Source: an uncultured Acidimicrobiales bacterium (GTDB lineage: Bacteria > Actinomycetota > Acidimicrobiia > Acidimicrobiales > SHLQ01). From it: DNA of 59,393 nt. The number at the start of each line of letters is the position of its first letter. Within the stretch, counting starts at the first letter, position 1. The DNA lies in contig CAJQNJ010000133.1 in the NCBI GenBank assembly GCA_905479685.1, positions 1 through 59,393 of the forward strand, read 5' to 3'. The translations under genes and the position numbers were made by a program. The notes under the pieces were generated by a model. The model was given only the letters and a program-made list of their open reading frames with translations. It did not search any database and was not told the origin of the DNA. This document shows, one piece after another, positions 52,103-59,393 of the stretch.

Positions 52103-53617
52103 CTAGAGACGAGGAAAGCGTGTCCGGGGTCCGACCTCGGACCAGATCATGTGATTACGGACATATTCGTTGGCTGCATCGCGTGTCGGGGCGAAGTCCC
52201 ACGAGGTTCGGGCACCGTGTTCCATGGCGGAATGAAGGGCCCGGCGCGCACGTTGGGAAGCGATCACTGCAGTTCGAATGGAGTCGGAATCCCATCGTGT
52301 GGAGATCTCGGCGGCAAATGCGTCGGCGCGTGAACGTTGTGAGGCCTCCTGTGCGAGGTTGGCCCGCTCGAGCGGATCGTTTTCGATATCGAACAGGAGC
52401 GCTGGGTCGGAGTCGCAGTGAATGTACTTGTACCGTCCACGTCGGATCATGAACATCGGGTGCGACAACATCTCACCCGTGTACTCCCCAAACGTTTCAT
52501 CGACGTCGTCCTGGCCCCCTGTGGCAAGTTCCCACAGGCTTCGCCCCGCCAGGTCGGCGCCCAATTCAGGCCATGGTCCACCGTCGGTGGCGATGTCGAG
52601 CAGCGTTGGGAGGATGTCGAGGTGTGAGTTCACGTTGGTTGCGATTCCCTGGGCGATTCCGGGTCCCGCCATGATCAGCGGCACTCGGGCTGATCGCTCA
52701 TGAAACGACATCTTGAACCATGCGCCTCGATCACCGAGCATGTCTCCGTGATCGCTGGTCACGATGACGACCGTGTTCGACCGTTGCCTTGTTTCCTCGA
52801 GCACTGTGACGAGCTGTCCGATCCAGTCATCGAAGTAGCTGGTGTTCGCGTAGTACCCGTGGCGACTGTTGCGAACCTGTTCATCGGTGTATCCGACCGT
52901 GTCTGCCTGGATGCCATGGCGGATGCGTTTGGTGTGCGGATCGAGGGTTTCGAGATCGGGGACATCGGGCATGTCGATGTCATCGTGGTCGTAGAGGTTC
53001 CACCATTCAGGGCGAGCGACATAGGGATCGTGGGGGTGGATGAACGATGCGACCATGAAGAACGGGCGTTCGTCGATGTCGCGGGCAAAGTCGAAGAGCC
53101 GACGTTTGGCAGCGTGACCAACTTCTTCGTCGTACTCGATCTGGTAGCTCATCGCGGCGTGACCGGCCTCTTTGAGCGTGTCCATACCGTGATACCACTT
53201 GTCGATTCGTTCGCCCGCCGCATCCCAGTTCGGGGTCCACGCGAAGTCGGCCGGGTAGATGTCTGTGGTGAGCCGCTCCTCGAATCCGTGGAGTTGGTCG
53301 GGGCCGACGAAGTGCATCTTGCCCGATAGTGAGGTCCGGTAGCCCGAGGTCCGCAAGTAGTGGGCCAAGGTAGGTACCGACGCGGGAAATTCCGCAGCAT
53401 TGTCCCATGCCCCGATCGCGGAGATGGGCTGCCCTGCCAGGAAGGAGAACCTGGCTGGTGCACACAACGGCGAGTGGCAGTAGCTGGCATCGAAACGCAT
53501 TCCGCGCTCGGCCAGAGCGTCCATCGCCGGCGTCTTCACGAGCCGATGGCCGTACGTTCCGGTGTGATGCGGGGCGAGTTGATCGGCCATGACGAGGAGG
53601 ATGTTGGGCGCGGACAT
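52103..53617 (-). CDS. betC: Choline-sulfatase
   Basis: This sulfatase releases choline from choline-O-sulfate, giving choline (a betaine precursor) and sulfate. The 504-residue product has the formylglycine motif C52-x-P-x-R (CHSPLCAPARFSF), NILLVMADQLAPH at the N-terminus, the SGKMHFVGPDQLHGFEERLT block that is closely conserved in BetC, SDHGDMLGDRGAWFKMSFHE, and FMIRRGRYKYIHC. ATG 53617 fits the family start; another ATG lies 9 bp upstream. No betA, betB or betI gene adjoins it. An anaerobic-type sulfatase activator is not seen either. Confidence 0.88.
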   Translation of the reverse strand: MSAPNILLVMADQLAPHHTGTYGHRLVKTPAMDALAERGMRFDASYCHSPLCAPARFSFLAGQPISAIGAWDNAAEFPASVPTLAHYLRTSGYRTSLSGKMHFVGPDQLHGFEERLTTDIYPADFAWTPNWDAAGERIDKWYHGMDTLKEAGHAAMSYQIEYDEEVGHAAKRRLFDFARDIDERPFFMVASFIHPHDPYVARPEWWNLYDHDDIDMPDVPDLETLDPHTKRIRHGIQADTVGYTDEQVRNSRHGYYANTSYFDDWIGQLVTVLEETRQRSNTVVIVTSDHGDMLGDRGAWFKMSFHERSARVPLIMAGPGIAQGIATNVNSHLDILPTLLDIATDGGPWPELGADLAGRSLWELATGGQDDVDETFGEYTGEMLSHPMFMIRRGRYKYIHCDSDPALLFDIENDPLERANLAQEASQRSRADAFAAEISTRWDSDSIRTAVIASQRARRALHSAMEHGARTSWDFAPTRDAANEYVRNHMIWSEVGPRTRFPRL

Positions 53618-53730
53618 ACCCAACACCTACTGCAAGTTGTACAAACGTTCAAACCATGTGCTTGATGGAGACGGCGATGTCATCGATGGACGGTTCGTCG
53701 ACTCCCCCAACCCGTCGATAGCGTCGGTGA

Positions 53731-54633
53731 GTGACCAAACCCGACGAGTCGATCAATTCGCTCGGTGTGTTGGCTGCACTGATCGCGGTCTCGGCCTGGG
53801 GCCTGTCCGGCGTGATCGCCAAGGACATCGACATGGGCAGCCTTGCGATTGGTGCCTATCGATTCGCCGTGTATGGGCTGGTCGTCGGCGCTTTCATGGG
53901 TCTGCGAGGGCATCGCATCGGACTGCATGTCCTGAGGGAATCGATGTGGGGCGGCATTGCGCTGGCGTTGGACGTCGCATTCTTCTTCAGCGCCATCAAG
54001 CTGACGACGATTGCAAACGCGACTGTCATCGGTGCGCTGCAACCAGTGGTCGTCAGCGTTGCGGCGGCCAGGTTCTTCGGTGAACGGATCTACCGCCGAG
54101 ACATCGTCCTCGCCGCGGTTGCCCTGGTCGGCGTGGTTCTCGTGGTGCTTGGGGCAAGCGGTTCGCCCGATTGGAGTCTCACCGGTGACTTGTTGGCTGC
54201 TGGTGCGCTCATTGCCTGGTCGGCCTACTTCATCTTCGCGAAGCGCGCAAAGAGTCGCATCAGCTCGAACGAATACACGGTTGGCGCGGCGTTGTGGACC
54301 GCGGCGATCAATTTGCCGCTCGCACTCGCCTTCGGCCAGAGCCTCGCGTGGCCCTCGCTCAACTCATGGATCGGGCTGCTCGTCCTGGCATTCGGCGCCG
54401 GGATCCTTGGACACTCCTTGATGAACTGGTCGATCCAACAGATCCCGCTTTGGATCAGCTCGACCTTCACGTTGCTGATCCCCGTGGTGTCTGCATCTGC
54501 GGCGTGGATCTTCCTGGACGAGCCACTCACCACACTTCAGGTGTTCGCTATGGGAATCGTGCTGGTTGCCCTCGCTGGCATCGTCGCCCGTCAGTCCGGA
54601 ATCGGCGCTCGGCCCAGGCCGCTTCGACGTTGA
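53731..54633 (+). CDS. DMT superfamily (EamA) transporter
   Basis: A second ten-helix EamA transporter of 300 residues, with the repeat ends at RFFGERIYRRDIVLAA and WIFLDEPLTTLQVFAMG. It is divergent from betC across 113 bp that contain a small TTGTACAA palindrome (53637-53644). Transport of choline, its sulfate ester or another metabolite is possible but not shown. It starts with GTG 53731. Confidence 0.85.
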   Translation: MTKPDESINSLGVLAALIAVSAWGLSGVIAKDIDMGSLAIGAYRFAVYGLVVGAFMGLRGHRIGLHVLRESMWGGIALALDVAFFFSAIKLTTIANATVIGALQPVVVSVAAARFFGERIYRRDIVLAAVALVGVVLVVLGASGSPDWSLTGDLLAAGALIAWSAYFIFAKRAKSRISSNEYTVGAALWTAAINLPLALAFGQSLAWPSLNSWIGLLVLAFGAGILGHSLMNWSIQQIPLWISSTFTLLIPVVSASAAWIFLDEPLTTLQVFAMGIVLVALAGIVARQSGIGARPRPLRR

Positions 54634-54662
54634 AGATCGGACCGACCGTCTAGCGTGAAGAC

Positions 54663-55577
54663 ATGCCAGCCAAAATCATCGATTGGGGTACGAAAGAACG
54701 TGTGCTGACCGAGTCGGTGAGCGTGCTGCAAGGCGCGATGTTCGGGTCATACCCAAGTGGAAACTCGGTGGTCGTACGCGGACGCGCGGAGACCGTCATC
54801 ATCGACCCCTCGGTGACAGTCGTTGCCGAAGGTGGGGCCCCTGTCAGAGTCGACGCGGTGATCAACTCTCATGCCCACGAGGATCACTTGCCTGGCAATG
54901 GGCTTTTCACGGACGCTCGGGTCCACATTCACGAGGACGACCTCGCGGGGGCGCGGAGCCTCGATGGCCTGCTCGATGTGTTCGGTTTCGATGCCACGAC
55001 CAGGGCCGAGCAGGCAGTCAGCTTTGTCGAGGAATTGCACTACGCGCCGCGCCCCGACGCAGAGGGCTTCACCGATGGCCACGTCTTTGATCTGGGAGGC
55101 ATGTCGGTGACAGCGATGCATCTTCCTGGCCATACTCGTGGTCACAGCGGCTTTCACATCGATGGCGGCGTCTTCTTCTTGTCCGATATCGATCTGACTG
55201 GCTTTGGTCCCTATTACGGCGACGTCTGGTCCGACCTCGAACAGTTCGAGAAGAGCCTGCATGTCGTCCGCGATGTAGAGGCTGAGTTCTACGTGACCTT
55301 TCACCAAAGGGGTGTCATCGAAGGGCGAGCGAGCTTTCTCGAGTTGTTGGACAAGTTCCATGCGGTCATCGGACGCCGCCACGAGGAGATGCTGGTATTC
55401 CTCGCCGAACCCCACTCACTCGACGAGATGGCCGCTCGGCGCTTCGTGTACCGCCCCCATGTCGACATTCCGTTTGTGCACACGGTCGAACGACGTACCG
55501 CAGATCTCCATGTTGCTCGGATGCTGCATCGGGGTGAGGCGGTTGAAGTCGAACCGGGGTTGTTCAAAACCGTGTGA
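54663..55577 (+). CDS. MBL-fold metallo-hydrolase
   Basis: The 304-residue protein has the metallo-beta-lactamase zinc motif HAHEDH (70-75), the second-site His in LPGHTRGHSGFHI, the bridging Asp in FFLSDIDLTG, and a later His in VTFHQRGV. This fits a dinuclear hydrolase such as a glyoxalase II-like thioesterase or lactonase. It is 29 bp after the transporter and 14 bp before the alditol oxidase, so the three may be one operon. The substrate is unknown. Confidence 0.82.
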   Translation: MPAKIIDWGTKERVLTESVSVLQGAMFGSYPSGNSVVVRGRAETVIIDPSVTVVAEGGAPVRVDAVINSHAHEDHLPGNGLFTDARVHIHEDDLAGARSLDGLLDVFGFDATTRAEQAVSFVEELHYAPRPDAEGFTDGHVFDLGGMSVTAMHLPGHTRGHSGFHIDGGVFFLSDIDLTGFGPYYGDVWSDLEQFEKSLHVVRDVEAEFYVTFHQRGVIEGRASFLELLDKFHAVIGRRHEEMLVFLAEPHSLDEMAARRFVYRPHVDIPFVHTVERRTADLHVARMLHRGEAVEVEPGLFKTV

Positions 55578-55591
55578 CCTAGTCTGGCCGG

Positions 55592-56821
55592 ATGTTCAAT
55601 TGGGCCGGCAACCACGAATACGGCGCGGAGCACGTGATCGAATTGACTTCGGTTTCCGCGCTGGCTGAGGAGCTCGCCAGGACTCCCAAGGTGCGAGCGC
55701 TCGGAACCCGCCACTCCTTCAACGACATCGCAGACGGACAGGTCATCGTCGACACATTGGTGGCACGCGAACACCTCGAGATCAATGCGGATCGAACCGA
55801 GGTCACGGTCAACGGCTCGATGACGTACGGCAGGCTGGCAGAGTTGCTCGAACCCCTCGGATTCGCGCTGCACAATCTGGCATCCCTGCCCCACATATCG
55901 ATCGCCGGGGCGATCAGCACGGGGACGCATGGTTCTGGCGTGAACAACAAGAGCCTTGCCGCAGCGGTCACGGGCATAGAACTCGCCACCTCGAGCGGCG
56001 AGGTCGGCAGGCTGGTTCGCGGTGACGCCGACTTCACCGGATCGGTGGTTGGACTCGGGGCGCTCGGGGTCATGACCAAGGTGTCTCTCGAGATCGAGCC
56101 TGCGTACGAGGTTGCCCAGTTCGTGTATGACGATCTTCCGCAGGAGGTGTTCGGTGCGAACATCGACGAGATCATGGGTCTTGGGTACAGCGTGAGTGGG
56201 TTCACGACGTGGGGTGGGAGTGTCGAGCAGCTGTGGGTCAAGCATCGCCTCCCCCTGCACGTCGACATGCCCGCGACGATCTTTGGCGCGACGATTGCGA
56301 GCGAGGATCGGCATCCGATTCGTGGCCACGCCGCAGGCGCCTGTACGGCGCAACGTGGTGAGGCTGGCCTCTGGTCCGATCGGCTGCCGCACTTTCGCAT
56401 CGACTTCACACCGAGTGCGGGCGACGAGATCCAGTCGGAGTTCTTCGTCGAGTGGTCACATGCCAGCGATGCGCTCGATGCCCTGCACCGAATCGGCGAA
56501 CAGATTGCCGGTGCGCTGCTCGTCAGCGAGATTCGAGCTGTGGCGGCCGACGACCTCTGGATGAGCCCGCACCATGGACGAAAATCACTCGCCCTGCACT
56601 TCACGTGGGGCCCCGATAAGGCGGCCGCGGAGACGTCGGCCGAGCTTGTCGGAGACATCTTGGCGGAGTTCGATGCTCGAGTGCATTGGGGCAAGGTGTT
56701 CGCGCCCCACCACGTGAACCTCGCAAGTTTCGACCGTCTCGACGACTATCTCCATCTGATCGATCGCTTCGATCAGCGACGGGCGTTTCGAAACGACTGG
56801 TTCGATCGTCTCTTCGATTGA
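55592..56821 (+). CDS. Alditol oxidase / sugar-lactone oxidase (VAO family flavoprotein)
   Basis: The 409-residue enzyme starts NWAGNHEYGAEHVIEL and matches Streptomyces alditol oxidase in layout: RALGTRHSFNDIADG with His41 as the probable covalent FAD attachment site, NLASLPHISIAGAISTGTHG, SLGALGVMTKVSL, the YSVSGFTTWGG block, and the C-terminal HFTWGPD...VHWGKVF. These enzymes oxidise polyols such as xylitol or sorbitol to aldoses with H2O2 release. Its length is that of the family (about 410-420). Its exact polyol is not known. Confidence 0.85.
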   Translation: MFNWAGNHEYGAEHVIELTSVSALAEELARTPKVRALGTRHSFNDIADGQVIVDTLVAREHLEINADRTEVTVNGSMTYGRLAELLEPLGFALHNLASLPHISIAGAISTGTHGSGVNNKSLAAAVTGIELATSSGEVGRLVRGDADFTGSVVGLGALGVMTKVSLEIEPAYEVAQFVYDDLPQEVFGANIDEIMGLGYSVSGFTTWGGSVEQLWVKHRLPLHVDMPATIFGATIASEDRHPIRGHAAGACTAQRGEAGLWSDRLPHFRIDFTPSAGDEIQSEFFVEWSHASDALDALHRIGEQIAGALLVSEIRAVAADDLWMSPHHGRKSLALHFTWGPDKAAAETSAELVGDILAEFDARVHWGKVFAPHHVNLASFDRLDDYLHLIDRFDQRRAFRNDWFDRLFD

Positions 56822-56838
56822 TTGTTGACTGACGCCAG

Positions 56839-57855
56839 CTACATCGCGATGGTGCCGTCCTCGTCCCACAGGTCCTGCCATTTTTGACCCTCGTTCCACA
56901 AGAAGACCTGCCCCTTGATCATCCGACAGTTCCGGTCCGCGGCCGTGATTGCTTCCATCTCGTCGTCCGCGAGCGGAGCGGAAACCGTGGCCTCGAGATT
57001 CGCACGTATGTTCCGCGGATTGGTGGAGAACGGTATCGGGGTGTGCCCGCTCTGGACCGCCCACTTCACGCACAGTGTCGCGGGGTGGACGCCGTGAGAC
57101 GCGGCGATCTGCTGTAGGACGGGGTCGTCCACGGGCGAGGTGTCATCTGGGGTTCGGTCTCGCTCTGGCCGGTGGGGTGAACCGATCGGACAGAACCCGA
57201 TCGCTTCGATGTTGTTCTCGCGCAGGTACGTGCGTAGCTCCGTTTGTTGCAGATGGGGATGGAGTTCCATCTGGTTCACCGACGGCCGAATCGACGCGTC
57301 GGCGAGAACGAGATCGAGCTTTGCCACCGTCATGTTCGACGTTCCGATGTGTCGGACGAGTCCCCGACTGACGAGTGCCTCCATCTGCGTCCAGGTCTCC
57401 ATGAAGTCTTCGTGGCGATACGGAACGGCGTCGGGGTTGCGCTCGTCGACCGAACAGTGTGGAGGGTGGAAATTTGGAAATGGCCAATGCACGAGGTACA
57501 TGTCAAGTACATCGATCCCGAGATCTGCGAGAGAACGTTCACATGCAGACTCCACAGCTCGATGGCTGTCGTTCCAGACCTTCGAACTGATCCAGAGCTG
57601 GTTTCGCTCGACGGTTTGCCCGATGTTCTTGGTGAATACCTCTCCGATCAGCGCCTCGTTGTCGTAGACCGACGCGCAATCGAAGTGGCGGTAGCCGATT
57701 TCAATTGCCGCATCGACGGCGTTGGCGACCTGACCATGTGGAATGTGATCTGATCCGAAGGTGCCGAGTCCGATGCCGGGCATGACAGCGCCGGTCGAGA
57801 GTGAACGTTCCGGAACTGCAGCGGGATCGATCCGGTCACCGGCGGCTGGGCTCAT
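56839..57855 (-). CDS. Aldo/keto reductase
   Basis: The 338-residue NADPH-dependent reductase has the catalytic tetrad Asp59, Tyr64 (HFDCASVYDNEA), Lys92 (WISSKVWND) and His123 (YLVHWPFP), then GTSNMTV, NQMELHPHLQQTEL and a C-terminal IPFSTNPRNIRANLEA NADP site. ATG 57855 was chosen because a much longer frame would overlap the upstream AsnC gene. It converges on the alditol oxidase gene with 17 bp between, and reduction of a sugar or aldehyde is likely. Confidence 0.87.
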   Translation of the reverse strand: MSPAAGDRIDPAAVPERSLSTGAVMPGIGLGTFGSDHIPHGQVANAVDAAIEIGYRHFDCASVYDNEALIGEVFTKNIGQTVERNQLWISSKVWNDSHRAVESACERSLADLGIDVLDMYLVHWPFPNFHPPHCSVDERNPDAVPYRHEDFMETWTQMEALVSRGLVRHIGTSNMTVAKLDLVLADASIRPSVNQMELHPHLQQTELRTYLRENNIEAIGFCPIGSPHRPERDRTPDDTSPVDDPVLQQIAASHGVHPATLCVKWAVQSGHTPIPFSTNPRNIRANLEATVSAPLADDEMEAITAADRNCRMIKGQVFLWNEGQKWQDLWDEDGTIAM

Positions 57856-57899
57856 GTCGCACAACGATAATCTGCGGCCTCGATGGTGGGCTCGCAGAT

Positions 57900-58370
57900 C
57901 TAGCGCTTCTCGAGATCGAGGGCTGTCGTGTCGATGACCGTTCGGATCGCAAAGCTGCTTCGGATACTGGTGACGCCCGGTAGGACCGCCATGTGTTCGC
58001 GATGGATTGTCTCGTAGTCGGCAACATCTGCACATGTCACGTGTACGAGATAGTCGGCGTTTCCAGCCATCAGGTGACAGCTCATGACATGCGGGATCTT
58101 GCTCACCGCAGCCTCGAAGGAGTCGAGAAGTTCCTCCCGTTGGCTCTCGAGTGAAACCTCGACGAACACCGAGACTCCGCGTCCGACGAGTTCCCGGTTG
58201 ACGATGGCCACGTATCGATCGATGACCCCGTCGTTCTCCAGTCGACGCACCCGTCGATGACACGCCGATGCTGACAGTCCGATCTTCTCGGCGAGGTCGG
58301 CGTTGCTCAGGCGGCCATCTTCCTGGAGTGTGGTCAGGATCGAATGATCTAACTCATCGAGAACAATCAT
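57900..58370 (-). CDS. Lrp/AsnC family regulator divergent from alanine dehydrogenase
   Basis: The 156-residue protein has a winged helix (about 5-50, NADLAEKIGLSASACHRRVR) and a RAM domain with MAGNADYLVHVTCADV, the classic Lrp layout. It is divergent from ald, the arrangement of AldR in mycobacteria and of similar regulators that activate alanine dehydrogenase in response to alanine. Two palindromes sit between the genes. ATG 58370 starts it. Confidence 0.9.
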   Translation of the reverse strand: MIVLDELDHSILTTLQEDGRLSNADLAEKIGLSASACHRRVRRLENDGVIDRYVAIVNRELVGRGVSVFVEVSLESQREELLDSFEAAVSKIPHVMSCHLMAGNADYLVHVTCADVADYETIHREHMAVLPGVTSIRSSFAIRTVIDTTALDLEKR

Positions 58371-58387
58371 TCGAAGATTCTATGACA

Positions 58388-58402
58388 ATTTGGTCCACAA
58401 AT
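58388..58402. promoter_or_regulatory. 15-bp inverted repeat, candidate Lrp-type site
   Basis: ATTTG and CAAAT arms flank GTCCA, 18 bp from the start of the AsnC-family gene. The 15-bp size suits an Lrp/AsnC operator and would allow autoregulation. Confidence 0.45.
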
Positions 58403-58430
58403 GTGAGAAACGTGCACCGAGCATAGATCC

Positions 58431-58448
58431 CATGCACAAACTTGCATG
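58431..58448. promoter_or_regulatory. 18-bp inverted repeat upstream of ald
   Basis: CATGCACAAACTTGCATG has 6-bp arms (CATGCA/TGCATG) around CAAACT, in the gap between the AsnC gene and alanine dehydrogenase and 73 bp before the ald start. It is a possible activator site. Confidence 0.45.
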
Positions 58449-58521
58449 CATCTTCGACCGATCGACGAATACCGTGTGATGCACGACACAGGTGCCGTTT
58501 GGTGAGGACGAGGAGATCAAC

Positions 58522-59393
58522 ATGTTGGTCGGGTTGCCCAAAGAGATAAAGAACAACGAGATGCGCGTGGGTCTGACGCCGGCCAGCGTCAGCGAACTGA
58601 CTCAGCTCGGTCATTCTGTGATTGTTGAGACGGGCGCTGGGCTCGGAATCGGAGCAAGCGACGATGACTATGGCTCGGCGGGCGCCGAAATCGCCGGTGA
58701 TGCCGCAGCGGTCTTCGGCGCAGCGGAGTTGATCGTGAAGGTCAAGGAGCCGCAGTCTGTTGAACGTGCCATGTTGCGCGAAGGACAAACCCTGTTCACC
58801 TACCTCCACCTCGCGCCCGATGCGGACCAGACGAAAGATCTCGTCGCCAGTGGTGCGACCTGCATTGCATACGAGACGGTGACCGATGATGCCGGGGGCT
58901 TGCCACTGCTGGCTCCAATGTCGAAGGTTGCTGGTCGAATGTCGATACAGGCCGCTGCCAACTTCCTCCAGGCACCGAACGGTGGCGCGGGTCTGCTGAT
59001 CGGTGGGGTGCCAGGTGTGCCACCAGCAAAGGTGGTGATCATCGGTGGCGGCGTGGTCGGTCAACATGCAGCCGAGATGGCGATCGGTCTCGGCGGCGAC
59101 GTGAGCATCGTCGATCGAAACAACCTCGTGCTCGACGCGTGCGAGGTGCGCTGGGGTGCTGCGGTCACGACCGTGTACTCCACGGGTTCTGCCCTACAGG
59201 AGTTGGTCGCCAACGCTGACGTCGTCGTCGGTGCGGTGCTGGTCAAGGGTGACAAGGCGCCCAAACTCGTCACGGCAGAAATGGTCAAGACGATGCGGCC
59301 CGGTTCGGTGCTCGTCGATGTCGCGATCGATCAGGGTGGGGCGTTCGAGACATCACATGCGACCACGCATGAAGATCCGGTGTACATCGTCGA
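58522..59393 (+). CDS. ald: Alanine dehydrogenase (partial, cut by the window end)
   Basis: About 290 residues are visible; the family has about 370. Alanine dehydrogenase interconverts L-alanine and pyruvate plus ammonia with NAD. The start MLVGLPKEIKNNEMRVGLTP is characteristic, followed by LIVKVKEPQ with the catalytic Lys, LFTYLHLAPD with the catalytic His, and the NAD-binding VVIIGGGVVGQHAAEMA. ATG 58522 has AGGAG 6 nt upstream. The divergent AsnC protein is the likely regulator. Confidence 0.93.
   Translation, partial: MLVGLPKEIKNNEMRVGLTPASVSELTQLGHSVIVETGAGLGIGASDDDYGSAGAEIAGDAAAVFGAAELIVKVKEPQSVERAMLREGQTLFTYLHLAPDADQTKDLVASGATCIAYETVTDDAGGLPLLAPMSKVAGRMSIQAAANFLQAPNGGAGLLIGGVPGVPPAKVVIIGGGVVGQHAAEMAIGLGGDVSIVDRNNLVLDACEVRWGAAVTTVYSTGSALQELVANADVVVGAVLVKGDKAPKLVTAEMVKTMRPGSVLVDVAIDQGGAFETSHATTHEDPVYIV

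Noticed and set aside
56839..58263. A 474-residue aldo/keto reductase starting at 58263
   Set aside because: The first 136 residues are low-complexity and lie over the AsnC regulator gene. The family start is at 57855.

Overview
The window is high-GC, densely packed bacterial chromosome. It carries about 55 protein genes, many with GTG starts and 4-nt start/stop overlaps, and no gap over 300 bases. A RamB-type regulator, Thr/Pro-rich secreted tails, lipoproteins with an AAACGS lipobox and the general gene style suggest an actinobacterium, plausibly a free-living Acidimicrobiia-like heterotroph; this is an inference from style, not from a marker gene. I see no phage, IS element, CRISPR array, rRNA or tRNA.

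Layout. 1-1734: end of a Thr/Pro-rich protein, ApbE flavin transferase and a haem-b ferric-reductase-like membrane protein. 1663-3906: a RamB-type regulator divergent from a shortened, probably inactive malate synthase-like protein. 3967-9591: a fatty acid hydroxylase superfamily protein, glutaminyl-tRNA synthetase, flavin reductase, acetylpolyamine amidohydrolase, a histidinol dehydrogenase paralogue and a small zinc protein. 9598-15469: two phytanoyl-CoA dioxygenase-like enzymes, a giant indolepyruvate ferredoxin oxidoreductase and its divergent AsnC regulator. 15558-24609: a polyamine region, with a minus-strand operon (class III aminotransferase, AsnC regulator, PotABCD importer) divergent from a plus-strand operon (C45 acyltransferase/peptidase, GNAT, FAD amine oxidase). 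24618-29583: a minus-strand set of a 2OG oxygenase, a DUF1295 membrane protein, a tryptophan 2-monooxygenase-like oxidase (IaaM type) and an amidase (IaaH type), which looks like the indole-3-acetamide route to auxin or its phenylalanine counterpart. 29834-35480: a five-gene peptide/nickel-type ABC importer. 35493-38477: single metabolic genes.

38506-48157 is a quaternary-amine region. An IclR regulator is divergent from gamma-butyrobetaine dioxygenase, a BKACE enzyme and L-carnitine dehydrogenase, which together turn gamma-butyrobetaine into betainyl-CoA and acetoacetate. Then, after a lipoprotein esterase and a Nei-type glycosylase, a second IclR regulator precedes an MttB-family methyltransferase, a 39-residue membrane microprotein and an MmgE/PrpD protein. 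A choline-sulfatase (52103-53617) adds to the choline/betaine theme.

The most striking item is at 48206-48676. It is a glutathione peroxidase whose catalytic codon is an in-frame TGA (codon 35), followed by a bacterial SECIS-type hairpin with an AGGUCU loop. It reads as a selenoprotein that standard gene calling would miss or truncate. The end of the window holds transporters, an MBL-fold hydrolase, an alditol oxidase, an aldo/keto reductase, and an AsnC regulator divergent from alanine dehydrogenase, which is cut by the window edge.
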